64,000 bases of DNA, from the NCBI GenBank assembly GCA_964502145.1, contig CAZCVI010000007.1, forward strand, positions 123,526 to 187,525, given 5' to 3'. Shown piece by piece: positions 1 through 9,351 of this stretch (the stretch's first letter is position 1; every line of letters starts with the position of its first letter). The stretch is from CAZCVI01 sp964502145. Lineage in GTDB: Bacteria > Acidobacteriota > Aminicenantia > UBA2199. The position numbers and the translations under genes were made by a program. The notes below the pieces were generated by a model. It saw only the letters and a list, made by a program, of their open reading frames with translations. It was not told where the DNA came from and searched no databases.

Positions 1-1154
1 TTGCCCATGATTTTAACAATCTCCTGACTGTGATCAATGGTCACGCTGAAATCGCCATGGTAAAACTGCAAAAAGGACAACCCGTACTCCGCGATGTTCA
101 AGCCATCATGCAGGCTGGAGAACGTGCGGAAAATTTAACCCGACAACTCCTCACCTTTAGCCGCAAACAAATCTACACTCCCAAAGTGATTGATATTAAT
201 TTCGTGATCAACCAGTTGGAAAAAATACTCCATCGTTTAATCAGCGAAGAGATTCACCTTGAAATAAATTTCGCCGCCGATATCCCACCCATTAAGGCGG
301 ACCCCGGACAAATCGAACAAATATTGATGAATCTGATCGTCAATGCCAGGGATGCTATTCTGGAAAATACCAGCCCCGGCAATGACAAACGAATTCTTAT
401 TGAAACTCATCGGATTTACCTCGATGAATCCTTTGTGGCCGATCATGTCGGCAGCCACATCGGCTTACATGTCGCCCTCATTGTCAGCGACACTGGTATT
501 GGCATGGATGACGCGATAAAGGAAAAAATCTTCGAACCTTTTTTTACCACCAAGGAGAAAGGAAAAGGCACCGGTCTGGGTTTGTCCACCGTGTATGGGA
601 TTATCAAACAGAACAACGGCAGTATCTTTCTCTATAGCGAACCCAATATCGGCACTACCTTTAAAATCTATTGGCCTTCCACGGAAGAACAACACGCGCC
701 AGAGGTCATCATTGAAAAAAACCACCTCGCGCTCACCGGAACCGAAACCATTTTACTGGTCGAAGACGACGATGCAGTACGGACGTTTGCCTTGGATGCA
801 CTCACAGAAATGGGATACCACGTTTTTGAAGCCGCCAATGGAAAAATAGCCTATCACATGATTCAAGAAAAGCAAATGGTTCCCGATTTGTTGCTCACCG
901 ATCTGGTTATGCCCGAAATGAACGGGAAAGAACTCTCTGAAAAGTTGCGCGAAATGATGCCCAGCTTAAAGATTCTCCTCGCTTCCGGGTACACCGATAA
1001 TCGTATTCTTAAACGAGATGAACTCGGTGAAGGTGTCTATTATATTCAAAAGCCCTATTCATATCAATCATTGGCAGCCAAAATCAGGGAGATACTCGAT
1101 GAATCAACCAAAGAATCCACCTATGCATTAATTAACGAGCAGGTATCTTCATAA
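1..1154 (+). CDS. Hybrid sensor histidine kinase, C-terminal part (5' end outside window)
   Basis: The open frame continues to the left edge (first full codon at base 3), so the start lies outside the window. The fragment opens with AHDFNNLL, the phosphoacceptor-His box of HisKA kinases (His is fragment residue 2). The ATPase domain follows: an N box (EQILMNLIVNARDAI, about 104-119), DTGIGM (about 163-168) and a GTGLGL loop (about 189). A receiver domain occupies about residues 248-370, with an acidic pair near 255, the phospho-acceptor Asp about 300 (TDLVMP) and a Lys-Pro near 354. Known for the family: autophosphorylation of His and transfer to the attached receiver. The sensor region is missing, so the signal is unknown. 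No DNA-binding output domain is present; the protein ends about 15 residues after the receiver. The next gene starts 97 bp downstream. Confidence 0.93.
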   Translation, partial: AHDFNNLLTVINGHAEIAMVKLQKGQPVLRDVQAIMQAGERAENLTRQLLTFSRKQIYTPKVIDINFVINQLEKILHRLISEEIHLEINFAADIPPIKADPGQIEQILMNLIVNARDAILENTSPGNDKRILIETHRIYLDESFVADHVGSHIGLHVALIVSDTGIGMDDAIKEKIFEPFFTTKEKGKGTGLGLSTVYGIIKQNNGSIFLYSEPNIGTTFKIYWPSTEEQHAPEVIIEKNHLALTGTETILLVEDDDAVRTFALDALTEMGYHVFEAANGKIAYHMIQEKQMVPDLLLTDLVMPEMNGKELSEKLREMMPSLKILLASGYTDNRILKRDELGEGVYYIQKPYSYQSLAAKIREILDESTKESTYALINEQVSS

Positions 1155-1250
1155 TGCCAGTCAGCGCGAATTTTTTAAAGCAACCGGTGCCGCCACCCAA
1201 AACGAATGGCTCTGTTCACATTTAAAAATAAACATTAAAAGAGGTAAATC

Positions 1251-2009
1251 ATGGTTAATTCATTTCAATTCAAGCAAAAAATACAAACGCGACAACCCAT
1301 GATCGGGTCCATGCTGACACTTGACAGCAGCGAGGTTGCCGAGATTTATGCAGCAGCCGGTTATGATTGGTTATTCGTGGATATGGAACACTCGACCCTG
1401 GACCCCAAAAGTGCGCAACGGATTCTACAGGCCGTCGGTAATAGTTGTCCCTGCGTGTTACGGCCCCCATGTTTTGATGAAGCATGGATCAAAAAGACTT
1501 TGGATACTGGCGCAGCCGGGATTCTTCTCCCCCGGGTGAATTCAGCAGCCCAAGCCCAACAAATACTCCGTTTTTGCAAATACCCGCCCACCGGGTGTCG
1601 CAGTGTTGGACTGACCCGCGCCCAGGGTTACGGTACCCAGTTTGAAGAGTATTTAGCCCACGCTAACCACGATATTGCCGTTATTATTCAAATCGAAGAT
1701 ATCGCTGCCATTAATAATATAGAGGAAATCGTTGCCGTTCCCGGTATTGATGCCCTGTTTATTGGTCCTTATGATCTTTCTGGCAGCATGGGCAAAACAG
1801 GACAGGTTAAAGACCCCGAAGTGCTGGCACAAATTGAAAAAGTACGCCGCGCCGGTTTAGAAGCAGGCTTGGCCGTGGGCATTTTTACAGTCAACCCCGC
1901 AGATGTAAAATCTTTGCTTCAACAAGGATTTACTTTGATTACAGTGGGCGTGGACACCTCTATCCTTTCCAAAACATTAAAAGAAACCCTCCAACTCATC
2001 CGCAATTAA
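1251..2009 (+). CDS. HpcH/HpaI-family aldolase
   Basis: A 252-residue protein of typical length for class II pyruvate-dependent aldolases (2,4-dihydroxyhept-2-enedioate / 2-keto-3-deoxy sugar aldolase family). Visible landmarks are the MIGSMLTLDS entry strand, VDMEHS (residues 43-48, with the family's catalytic-site His), the GAAGILLPRV strand, QIED (metal-ligand Glu) and GPYDLSGSMG near residue 175. The family cleaves 4-hydroxy-2-oxo acids reversibly to pyruvate and an aldehyde; the substrate cannot be read from sequence. The start is supported by AAGAGG 8 bases upstream of ATG. It stands alone after the kinase gene and is followed by a hairpin repeat that may act as terminator. Confidence 0.9.
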   Translation: MVNSFQFKQKIQTRQPMIGSMLTLDSSEVAEIYAAAGYDWLFVDMEHSTLDPKSAQRILQAVGNSCPCVLRPPCFDEAWIKKTLDTGAAGILLPRVNSAAQAQQILRFCKYPPTGCRSVGLTRAQGYGTQFEEYLAHANHDIAVIIQIEDIAAINNIEEIVAVPGIDALFIGPYDLSGSMGKTGQVKDPEVLAQIEKVRRAGLEAGLAVGIFTVNPADVKSLLQQGFTLITVGVDTSILSKTLKETLQLIRN

Positions 2010-2027
2010 ACCCAATATTAGGCCATT

Positions 2028-2074
2028 CCCGGAGGTCCAGAGCCTTTTTTTTAAAAAGCGCCCTGGCCTCCGGG
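2028..2074. terminator. Hairpin of the CCTCCGG repeat family, likely bidirectional terminator
   Basis: CCCGGAGGTCCAG (2028-2040) pairs with CTGGCCTCCGGG (2063-2074), and the interior holds a T8 run followed by A5. It lies between the convergent ends of the aldolase gene and the minus-strand Ntn-hydrolase gene. Related CCTCCGGC sequences recur at 12487 and 15269, and a divergent one at 15401. Confidence 0.6.
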
Positions 2075-2085
2075 GACAACTAACT

Positions 2086-5000
2086 CTATTGACCCAATTC
2101 TATAGTAAATGCTTTTATTGGATGATATCCCTTGGCAATAACTGTACTGCCCTTAAATATACCCCATGAGGGCACGCGGCCTAGTTCGTTGGTCATCTGA
2201 TAAAGCTGCAAAGCACTGTTGGCCAACAGTAAATACACCACCCGTTGCGCATTATAGGGATTCGGCAATACCAATATTAACCCATCATCTGCCGCACCAT
2301 AAGTCTTGCCCTGCCACTGGAAAACATTCTTGCCAGACTGTACTCCCAGTTTATCCAATAGCAGCGCCATAATCCGATTGTCTGCTGGTCCACCCAGAAC
2401 AATCAGGTCATGATCTTTTAATGCGTCCAGATTCACCTCGCTGTCTTTTAAAACCGGTGGCAATATCTCTGTGAATGTATCTGCCAACAGTTCCCGGTAG
2501 CGCAGTGTCAGCGTGTGATTCGCTTCAATCTGCTGGTTAGTCCCGTAGATAAAAAGAGTATGGTCAAAATCGTCGAAATAATTCGCAAAGGTATAATAAT
2601 CCTCAAAAGAAACCGGGATTTCAGCCCCTGCATTAAACACCATTTTTCCCGGTTTTCCCGGTAACGTGAAAACAAACGTGTTTGTTTCCTTGTTTACTTC
2701 TACCATTTCCCTATGCGTCCCTTTTTCCGTTTCCACAGACACCGACGTCATAAAATGATAGGGCGTTCCTTTTTGTTGGACTGTCAGGTTTAATGTCCAT
2801 GTTTCACCCGTTTGTGTTGCCGTCGCATTGACCGTCATTTCTGGTAAAGTTTTCCGTTCCAGCCACTGCATGATAAACATTTTTAATGGTTTAGCCGCGA
2901 TTTTTTCCGCCGTGCTGATAAACTCGTCATTCCTCATCGGTCTCTCTTTGAACTCGTCATGCACCGCGTTCATCACCTCGGAGAAGATTTTATTACCCAG
3001 ATAAAGACGCAATTGATGCAATAAATAGGTTCCACGAATGCGGGGGATACGGTAATGACCATAACGATCGTACATCCGTTGCGCTTCCAATGGAGCGATT
3101 GCTTCTTCATGGGCGATAGTGTACAGATATTGGGTATTCATAGATAAAAATTGTTCCGTTAGATATTCAACCCCTTTGCCCGTGTCTTCAGGAAGTCCTT
3201 TTAACATGCGCCAATACCCGGCACTGCCACTGATAAACCAATTCTCCCGATTGGATGCCGGGTACACCGTATTAAACCAGAGCATTCGCGTATCAAAACT
3301 ATAAAACTCTTTCACTTTCGCGAAATCAGGTTTCCCAGCGCTCGCTACTTTCGCCGCGTTCGCTTCTTGGTCCAGCTTTTTTTTCAAAGCCACCAGCTTT
3401 TCCGTCACAAATATCGGGCTGATAATCGAATAACCCAGCGATAAGTGAGGCAATACATTCGGAAGATCCTTCAGTATACGTGTCCGATTGGAAGGGAATT
3501 TCTCCCGCAACGTCACCTTGCCAAAATGGGCGAGAAAAACCAGTTGTTTGGCCATCTCCGTCGTGGTAATTTTGCCATCGCACGCATGCGGTCTATTAAT
3601 AGGAGAAGACGCCCACATATTAACACCCACAGTTGAATCAAACTTGCCATTGTATTTCTGGAAGAATTGCATGAATGACACGTCCCGGTTCCAGGGCATA
3701 AAAATCAGATCATACGGCGCGTTGTCCGGGCCATTCACATATTCTTTGCGCACCTCGTCATCCTTGTTGTTATTGTCGCTCCAGAAAAAACCCTTGGTGC
3801 CACCGGGAAAATCGCCCGTGCCACTGCGCCACAGCTTCATTTTCTTTGTGCCCAGCAACAAGATCGCTGTTTCATTCGTTTTTGCATCACCAATCAACCA
3901 ATCATTCGTATACATGCCATTATTTTTTTCAAACAGAATCTTCACCACATCATCAATACTACTCGCATATTGCGCCGCTTTGCGAATCCGGTTCGATTGT
4001 GGCGTGCCGTTCATATCCAACGGTGTTTGACTCGTCGTCGTTTCCCCGATCATGATGCCCGCGTCATTCACATAAAAATCCGCGCCGGAATGAATGCCGC
4101 CGGGAAACGTTTCATACACCAATCGGTGCCCCGTGTCTGGTTTCACATCGCAGATCACGTTCCAATGAACGCCAGTGTAACCATTCCACATGAAAAGTTG
4201 CCCAAACACGATGTCGCCATTGGGAGTAGCCGGTCCATTGGCCAGAAAACCAGAACACTTATGCTCGCGCAATGGAATATTTAATTCATCTTCAGCAGCC
4301 AGGAAATTTTTGCCGCTCAAGGCATGACGTGCGCCCCGTGCTCCGTCTGCCATCTGGTTAATGTCAATAATAGAGTTAATGACCACGATATCCAACAGAT
4401 CCAAAGCCGTTCCGTTAAAAGTAGCCCCCGCTTTAGCCGCGCCATCCGCGATACCTCTCATTTCCGTCAGATACTCCGCGTCATACTTTCCTAACATGAA
4501 AGCATCCGTGATAAAACGCACTTTTTGCCAGCCATCTTCCGGTTTATTATTATTTTCCAGGTAAGCCAGTTTCGTGATATACGCCGCAATCTCATTGGCC
4601 AGTAAGTAACCGTATTGATAGCCCCGTTGATACGGTTTCCCTTCAATATGAACAAATATCCATCCTTTATCAGTATAGCGAAAAGCCGGCCCGAACCATT
4701 TGACTGTGTCCATTGGAACATAAGCCGTGATATCCTCCACTTTTTCCACGCCAATACCATCAAACCAAGTATTTCCCATGGCTTTGCCATTGAACCCCAA
4801 ATGTAACCTTATCCGGTCTTGGGTGCGGGTCGCGATAAAAAGAGTTTCTATTCTCGTCCAATCCGAGGTTCCCCCCACGGCAGGCGAGTGATTCGTAAAA
4901 GGCAGGGATTCCATTGTCAGACATGCTGCCACCGGTGTGGGATAACGGTCCATCGGACGCGTTACCGCCGACTCTGTTTTTACCCAGCCGCTCAACCGGT

Positions 5001-5307
5001 ACAGGTGTCCCACCTGAAAATGAAGGGGCGTGGAAAACACCTCGCTCTGTTCCCATCCCGTATGAGATATTTTCAGACTTTTTTCACCGCTGTGGGCATT
5101 TTTTTCATCGCTGCTCACCCGGACAACATCCCGTTGACCCACCGTGGCATTAATTTGCCAATTCGCGGGCATTCCGTTGCTGTCCACTGTTTCAAAATCG
5201 TTGTTTAGCAACGGTATAGGTATCGGTTTTTCTTCTGTTGTATAAATAGGAACACTAAATACAAGAATAATGATGCATGTCGCTAAGAAATGACCAAGTT
5301 TAGCCAT
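2086..5307 (-). CDS. Secreted C45/phospholipase B-like Ntn-hydrolase with M1-peptidase-like C-terminal region
   Basis: The ATG at 5307 is chosen because AAGGAGG lies just upstream and it begins a signal peptide (MAKLGHFLATCIIILVFSVP). This gives 1073 aa. Order of parts: a carbohydrate-binding-like beta domain (about 30-190); a C45/phospholipase B-like Ntn-hydrolase region (about 205-620) with GKPYQRGYQYG and HKCSGF, whose Cys351 is the likely N-terminal nucleophile after self-cleavage; then a helical region resembling the C-terminal part of M1 aminopeptidases (HEEAIAPLEAQRMYDRYG to FIMQWLERKTLPEM) without any HEXXH zinc site; and a short Rossmann-like tail (LIVLGGPADN). Known for the Ntn family: amide or ester hydrolysis after maturation. 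Substrate unknown; exported location inferred from the signal peptide. Confidence 0.82.
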   Translation of the reverse strand: MAKLGHFLATCIIILVFSVPIYTTEEKPIPIPLLNNDFETVDSNGMPANWQINATVGQRDVVRVSSDEKNAHSGEKSLKISHTGWEQSEVFSTPLHFQVGHLYRLSGWVKTESAVTRPMDRYPTPVAACLTMESLPFTNHSPAVGGTSDWTRIETLFIATRTQDRIRLHLGFNGKAMGNTWFDGIGVEKVEDITAYVPMDTVKWFGPAFRYTDKGWIFVHIEGKPYQRGYQYGYLLANEIAAYITKLAYLENNNKPEDGWQKVRFITDAFMLGKYDAEYLTEMRGIADGAAKAGATFNGTALDLLDIVVINSIIDINQMADGARGARHALSGKNFLAAEDELNIPLREHKCSGFLANGPATPNGDIVFGQLFMWNGYTGVHWNVICDVKPDTGHRLVYETFPGGIHSGADFYVNDAGIMIGETTTSQTPLDMNGTPQSNRIRKAAQYASSIDDVVKILFEKNNGMYTNDWLIGDAKTNETAILLLGTKKMKLWRSGTGDFPGGTKGFFWSDNNNKDDEVRKEYVNGPDNAPYDLIFMPWNRDVSFMQFFQKYNGKFDSTVGVNMWASSPINRPHACDGKITTTEMAKQLVFLAHFGKVTLREKFPSNRTRILKDLPNVLPHLSLGYSIISPIFVTEKLVALKKKLDQEANAAKVASAGKPDFAKVKEFYSFDTRMLWFNTVYPASNRENWFISGSAGYWRMLKGLPEDTGKGVEYLTEQFLSMNTQYLYTIAHEEAIAPLEAQRMYDRYGHYRIPRIRGTYLLHQLRLYLGNKIFSEVMNAVHDEFKERPMRNDEFISTAEKIAAKPLKMFIMQWLERKTLPEMTVNATATQTGETWTLNLTVQQKGTPYHFMTSVSVETEKGTHREMVEVNKETNTFVFTLPGKPGKMVFNAGAEIPVSFEDYYTFANYFDDFDHTLFIYGTNQQIEANHTLTLRYRELLADTFTEILPPVLKDSEVNLDALKDHDLIVLGGPADNRIMALLLDKLGVQSGKNVFQWQGKTYGAADDGLILVLPNPYNAQRVVYLLLANSALQLYQMTNELGRVPSWGIFKGSTVIAKGYHPIKAFTIELGQ

Positions 5308-5352
5308 GATTCCTCCTTTTTTTCTTTCAACTCTGATTGGTTTTTTTACATT

Positions 5353-5367
5353 GGCAGTGAATCCAGG
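5353..5367. repeat. Solo terminal motif of the 9-mer fold-back element family
   Basis: GGCAGTGAATCCAGG matches the right-end terminal repeat of the dispersed fold-back elements (for example at 56367-56380), but no unit array is present beside it. It may be a remnant or a solo end. Confidence 0.45.
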
Positions 5368-5401
5368 ATTCATTGAATTGTAGTAGTTCTAATTTCCCGG
5401 T

Positions 5402-5433
5402 AAACACGGGCAGTTGTCACGCCGCCCGTGTTT
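5402..5433 (-). terminator. Probable terminator of the PGDH-like gene
   Basis: AAACACGGGC and GCCCGTGTTT form a perfect 10-bp stem with a 12-base loop, 57-88 bp beyond the stop of the minus-strand dehydrogenase gene. The T run is short, so factor-independent termination is only probable. Confidence 0.55.
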
Positions 5434-5489
5434 ATCCGTTTGTAAAAATTTAAAATACCTGTTCCCCAGGTTAGATCATAGATTGGATG

Positions 5490-6416
5490 TTACTTATTGA
5501 CCTGGAAAGTGCGGTCGCCTTTTTCCAGGAATTGGACGATTTGTTTCATGGCAGCGATGCCAGCGTTGATATTGGCTTCTTCAGTTTGGGCGCCCAGTTT
5601 TTTGGTCGTAAAAAAGACCCTGGCCCCGTATTTTTCTTTGAGCACATCCTGGCATTTAGGCGCTACATCCGCCGCGTACATAAAATCTTTCCGTTCTTCC
5701 ATGATTTTTTGCAAGCCTGTTTCGTCGATGACTTCTTCGCGGGCCGTATTGATCACAGCCACGCCTTTTTTAGTTTTGGACAGCAGCTCGTAGTTAACCG
5801 AGCCGATCGTTTCCTTGACTTTCGGCAGGTGAATCGAGATATAATCGCAGGTTGAATATAATTCATCCAGAGAATTGACCGGTTTCACCCCGTCCGCCAT
5901 CATCCGTTCTTTTGGGATATAGGGATCAAACGCGCAGACGTCCATATCAAAGCCCTTGGCGATTTTATTCACCAGGAAGCCGATATTTCCGTAAGCATGG
6001 ATGCCCAGTTTTTTACCTTTTAACTCTGTGCCTGACTTCCCTGAATAGGCTTTTCTCGCCAGATTAATCATCAAGCCGAAGACCAGTTCTGCCACCGCGT
6101 TGGAGTTTTGACCGGGAGTATTCATGACTACCACGTTATGTTCAGTAGCTGCTTTTAAATCCACGTTATCGTACCCCGCCCCGGCGCGTACAACGATCTT
6201 CAAATTTTTCCCCGCATCGATCACCGCAGGAGTAACCAGGTCGCTCCTGATGATCACCGCATCCACATCCGCCACGGCAGCCGTAAATTGAGTGGCATCC
6301 GTATAAGATTCCAACAACACCACATCGTATCCCGCTTCAGCGGCCACTTTTTTAATACCGTCCACTGCCTCTTTTGCAAAAGGTTTTTCAGTGGCAACCA
6401 ACACTTTTTTTGACAT
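5490..6416 (-). CDS. D-3-phosphoglycerate dehydrogenase-like 2-hydroxyacid dehydrogenase
   Basis: A 308-residue D-isomer-specific 2-hydroxyacid dehydrogenase with no C-terminal ACT domain. It shows RAGAGYDNVDL and NTPGQNSNAVAEL, a GxGNIG-like dinucleotide loop (HAYGNIG, about 156) and NTAREEVID with the substrate Arg. The usual catalytic His of TPHLGA is replaced by Lys (TTKKLGAQT, about 272-273). The same Lys is recalled from a PGDH subgroup of Bacteroidetes and Entamoeba, so it probably marks that subgroup and not loss of function. The likely reaction is 3-phosphoglycerate to 3-phosphohydroxypyruvate in serine synthesis. The start is supported by GAGAGGTG upstream of ATG. No other serine genes are nearby. 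Confidence 0.85.
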   Translation of the reverse strand: MSKKVLVATEKPFAKEAVDGIKKVAAEAGYDVVLLESYTDATQFTAAVADVDAVIIRSDLVTPAVIDAGKNLKIVVRAGAGYDNVDLKAATEHNVVVMNTPGQNSNAVAELVFGLMINLARKAYSGKSGTELKGKKLGIHAYGNIGFLVNKIAKGFDMDVCAFDPYIPKERMMADGVKPVNSLDELYSTCDYISIHLPKVKETIGSVNYELLSKTKKGVAVINTAREEVIDETGLQKIMEERKDFMYAADVAPKCQDVLKEKYGARVFFTTKKLGAQTEEANINAGIAAMKQIVQFLEKGDRTFQVNK

Positions 6417-6550
6417 GTGTCACCTCTCTTAAATTAGTCTTAAAATCTAATATAGCGTTATTATTATAAAATCTATAAAATCGTTATTAATTCAATTTCT
6501 TTAAATTCGATTTTAAAACATTCCCACCCAATTGTCAATTAGAAATTTTA

Positions 6551-6572
6551 TATCTAGTCAGTTTTTTGGCAG
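6551..6572. repeat. 22-bp direct repeat, left copy (CBASS island boundary)
   Basis: This 22-mer, ending in TCAGTTTTTTGGCAG, recurs at 11664-11685 with a single mismatch (G to T at the seventh base). The two copies lie in the same orientation on either side of the CBASS operon. They could be a boundary duplication or the ends of an older mobile element. No transposase or integrase gene is visible. Confidence 0.6.
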
Positions 6573-6705
6573 TAGGTATCATTGAATCTCTGATACGTTT
6601 CGCGCCACGATTTTATTTGACGCAAGTTAGATTGCAATATACTCATGTGGATGGCAAGCATTCATTGGGTTTTGGGGTACACCTTTTCCCTGTCATTGAT
6701 TTATT

Positions 6706-6864
6706 GCTGAATCCACCGCCAAATTTCTTAAATCGTTGTGGACAATATGGACGTAGTGGACGATATGGACAAAAAAATGCTTTTGTTTTTGCTCCACTTC
6801 GTCCACATCGTCCATTAAGTCCATATCGTCCATGTTTTTTCACAAATCTGATGGTGAATCCAGG
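6706..6864. repeat. 9-mer fold-back element, copy 1
   Basis: The left end is CTGAATCCACCGCC and the right end GGTGAATCCAGG, an imperfect inverted repeat. The left array (6738-6770) has TGGAC followed by AATA, GTAG and GATA. The right array (6793-6833) is the inverse with one unit more. The apex is A- and T-rich (ACAAAAAAATGCTTTTG), as in copies 4 and 6. It lies in the gap between the PGDH-like gene and the CBASS operon. Confidence 0.8.
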
Positions 6865-7126
6865 GGAGGCTGTTCAAAAAACTGCCTAATGGTTCCGACG
6901 GTCAGGAACCTTTGAACCTGGCCGGGAATTAAAATTTAATTATAGTACATATTCCCGGTCAATTCAAGAGTGAAAAAACCGTCAAAAATTACCGAACGTG
7001 ACCAAAATGTGACTATCTTTTTTTTTGACCAAAAAAAGAAGTGCCGTAGTCTGGTTACGTTTGGTGGATTTATAAACTGTCATCAGCTAGGAGTTCAAGT
7101 AGTCATTAATCGAAATGCTATATAAA
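6865..7126. repeat. Repeat-bearing gap downstream of Cap3, with CGTGACCAAAATGTGA motif
   Basis: No gene is seen. About 130 bp (6914-7016) are diffusely similar to 12508-12610: both have a TTGAACC start, a partly inverted TTCCCGG-like core and the motif CGAACGTGACCAAAA[T/C]GTGACTAT. The motif itself is at 6993-7016. GCCGGGAAT and ATTCCCGG around 6931-6958 form a small stem. Confidence 0.5.
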
Positions 7127-7609
7127 CTATAAGCGTTGAAAACCATTTTCATTGTGCAGACTAATCCATAGGCGGAGGCCTGGGGTATAAGAACCGACAA
7201 TTATCATTATAAAAGCATTCAGTTCGTGCTTTGATTTTAAAAAGGAGTCTTGCATTGAGTGCAAGTCTATTATAGAAGGAGATGGATTTCGCTGAAAATG
7301 GGTATGCCATTCTCCCACAAAGTGGAGATCTGTATTGAAGAACTGGGAAATGATATCTTTTTGCGGCTTTCGATACGGAATAAAGCTGAACTTGCTCCTC
7401 TTATCTAGTTTGTGTGGTGTTGTAGCTTGTTTGATGATGATTCTTGGTAGGCAAAGTTCGGCGAATAAAAGTCCTCCGGCTTCTGGTTTTCCACCAGTTT
7501 GGCGATAAAATTTAAAGATTTCTATCACCGGATCACTTAACTCCAAAATTTGACCCGAATTTGGTATTCGGTATCGAAAAACAGTGTCTTTGCTATCATC
7601 TAATTGCAT
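7127..7609 (-). CDS. cap3: CBASS Cap3, JAB/MPN-family isopeptidase
   Basis: A 160-residue protein when started at the ATG 7609 (AAAAGGA 11 bases upstream); a TTG at 7636 would add nine residues. The JAMM zinc-metalloprotease signature is readable: an upstream Glu in GGLLFAE, then GEWHTH and SPSIID, matching E-HxH-Sx2D. In type II CBASS, Cap3 removes the CD-NTase from conjugates made by Cap2 (established for the family). Its start overlaps the Cap2 end by 10 bp, which suggests translational coupling. It is the last gene of the operon. Confidence 0.9.
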   Translation of the reverse strand: MQLDDSKDTVFRYRIPNSGQILELSDPVIEIFKFYRQTGGKPEAGGLLFAELCLPRIIIKQATTPHKLDKRSKFSFIPYRKPQKDIISQFFNTDLHFVGEWHTHFQRNPSPSIIDLHSMQDSFLKSKHELNAFIMIIVGSYTPGLRLWISLHNENGFQRL

Positions 7610-9351
7610 ACGGTGCAATCCTTTTTGGAATCCCAACTTGTATAATGCACCCTGGAATATCCTTTTGAATCAATACGCACCTTCCATTCCGGGGAAATCA
7701 ATGCATCAGTATTCCAAAAATACTCTCTATCACTTATCCAAGTCTTGAGTTCGGACCTTTCAGGTTTTTCATTAAGGCTCCTTATTGCCTCATTGACAAT
7801 TAATGAAACCACTGGTAGCATTGCAGCCGGGCCATACTGTTGATATTGTGTGCATTCACCGGGTTCACGTTTTAGTGTCTTCCCCTGAAATTTCGTTACT
7901 GCATATTTAAACTGACCGAATCTATTCATCTCACATGCCAAACAACCACTTCCATTTACCCTCAATAGACAGTGACCCGCGACGGCATAAGGCTCAAGCC
8001 ATCCAAATAGAATAGGGGGAATTTTAATCTCATGAGATATGTAATTTAAAGGTCCTTCGCTTCTCCAGTCCCCAATAGTACTGACAATGATATCATAATT
8101 ATCAAATAATTTATCATTGTCTCGAAGCGCATCTTGCCATTTCTTTGTAATCCAAGAAATTTGAAGATGTGGCATCTCGTTTCCTAAAGATAGAGCTGTT
8201 GCTTGTGCTTTGAACCTTCCACAAAATTTTGCTCCTAAAATGTGTCGTCCGATATTTGCCCATTTTAATTTGTCGTGATCTATAATAGTTATTTTGGAAA
8301 CTCCAGCCTTGGCCAAATAATGTGCAACATATCCACCCAATGAACCGCAACCTATTAGTAATACAGCGCGTTTCTGAAAACTTCCTCCGTCCCCTCCACG
8401 AGAGTGAATCCAGGAATAATCTATACGTTCAACCAAGCATTTTGTGACTTTTGTCTTTTTCATCAATGGCAGACATTTGTCTATTATTTCTCTAATAGAT
8501 TGCTTACCACTCATTATGAGATTATAATTAGTTACAGTCGTTACCTGAAAATAGACTCCCCCAAGAGCATAGCCATTATCTGTTTTCTGAGCTAAGAGAA
8601 CAAAAATAAGAGGCTGTTTGGATACAAACAGCTTGATTAGCAACTCAAGCTCTTCTTCTGCATTTATAGATAGTAACATGGTGACTAAGTCACTTAATGT
8701 CTCAGGGTATTCTTTTGGAAGTAAAGGGGCATCAAGAACTACCAAAATCCCATTTCTTGTTGATTTAACTTGGTTTTTAGTTCCAAAAAAATTCTCTTGC
8801 CATTTTTTTAAGCTTTCGGTAGAGATTGACGCAAAGATGAAATTTTCAGAATATGATATATCAAATGAGGTACCAAGAACTTCTGGAGAATCAATAAGTA
8901 GAGAGACTTTGCCTCCGCTATCCAGGCAACGATTCCAATATACAGAAAATTCTGTTTGAAAATCGTCCACTTCTTTTCCTTCAAGTATTTTCTTTGTGGA
9001 CTCAACTACTTCCCAAAATAAATCAACCGGATTATTAATATCAATACTTGATGATTCAGGAATAACACATAAATTACCATCTTCAAAGACATGAGGTATT
9101 TTTAATATCAATTTTTCGCCTCCAAGCACTTTGATTTGAGGAGGCTGGTCTGGAAAATCTTTGGTCAAGAGAACATGTATTTCCCATTTCTTTCCATTTG
9201 TTTCGACAAAGCTGCTCCATACTTTAAATTCTGATGGGTATCCATTATCTTCAGGTGGTAATTCACAAAATTCCTTGTTATCAGCCAAAGCTTCAGAAAT
9301 CATCTGAATAGACCGGTTTCGTCTGTCATTCAAACTGGACAAACTACTCAT
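7600..9351 (-). CDS. cap2: CBASS Cap2, E2-E1 ubiquitin-transfer-like fusion
   Basis: A 583-residue fusion. The N-terminal E2-like domain (about 1-130) carries the candidate thioester Cys95 in EDGNLCVIPE. A linker region (about 150-320) precedes the ThiF/E1 adenylation domain with GCGSLGG (334-340), IIDHD (356-360) and GRH (368-370). Cys500 (PGEC) is the likely E1 catalytic cysteine. Cys470/Cys473 and Cys579/Cys582 form a probable zinc knuckle. Family role: Cap2 activates the C-terminus of the CD-NTase and conjugates it to targets, which primes cyclic-nucleotide synthesis. The start codon overlaps the CD-NTase stop by 4 bp (ATGA). Confidence 0.94.
   Translation of the reverse strand: MSSLSSLNDRRNRSIQMISEALADNKEFCELPPEDNGYPSEFKVWSSFVETNGKKWEIHVLLTKDFPDQPPQIKVLGGEKLILKIPHVFEDGNLCVIPESSSIDINNPVDLFWEVVESTKKILEGKEVDDFQTEFSVYWNRCLDSGGKVSLLIDSPEVLGTSFDISYSENFIFASISTESLKKWQENFFGTKNQVKSTRNGILVVLDAPLLPKEYPETLSDLVTMLLSINAEEELELLIKLFVSKQPLIFVLLAQKTDNGYALGGVYFQVTTVTNYNLIMSGKQSIREIIDKCLPLMKKTKVTKCLVERIDYSWIHSRGGDGGSFQKRAVLLIGCGSLGGYVAHYLAKAGVSKITIIDHDKLKWANIGRHILGAKFCGRFKAQATALSLGNEMPHLQISWITKKWQDALRDNDKLFDNYDIIVSTIGDWRSEGPLNYISHEIKIPPILFGWLEPYAVAGHCLLRVNGSGCLACEMNRFGQFKYAVTKFQGKTLKREPGECTQYQQYGPAAMLPVVSLIVNEAIRSLNEKPERSELKTWISDREYFWNTDALISPEWKVRIDSKGYSRVHYTSWDSKKDCTVCN

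Noticed and set aside
5490..6416. Inactive PGDH because of His to Lys
   Set aside because: A PGDH subgroup naturally uses Lys at this place, and the Arg and dinucleotide loop are intact.
8403..8416. GTGAATCCAGG inside the Cap2 gene as a fold-back end
   Set aside because: It encodes conserved-looking Cap2 residues (YSWIHSRGG), no array or opposite end is near, and the frame is undisturbed.
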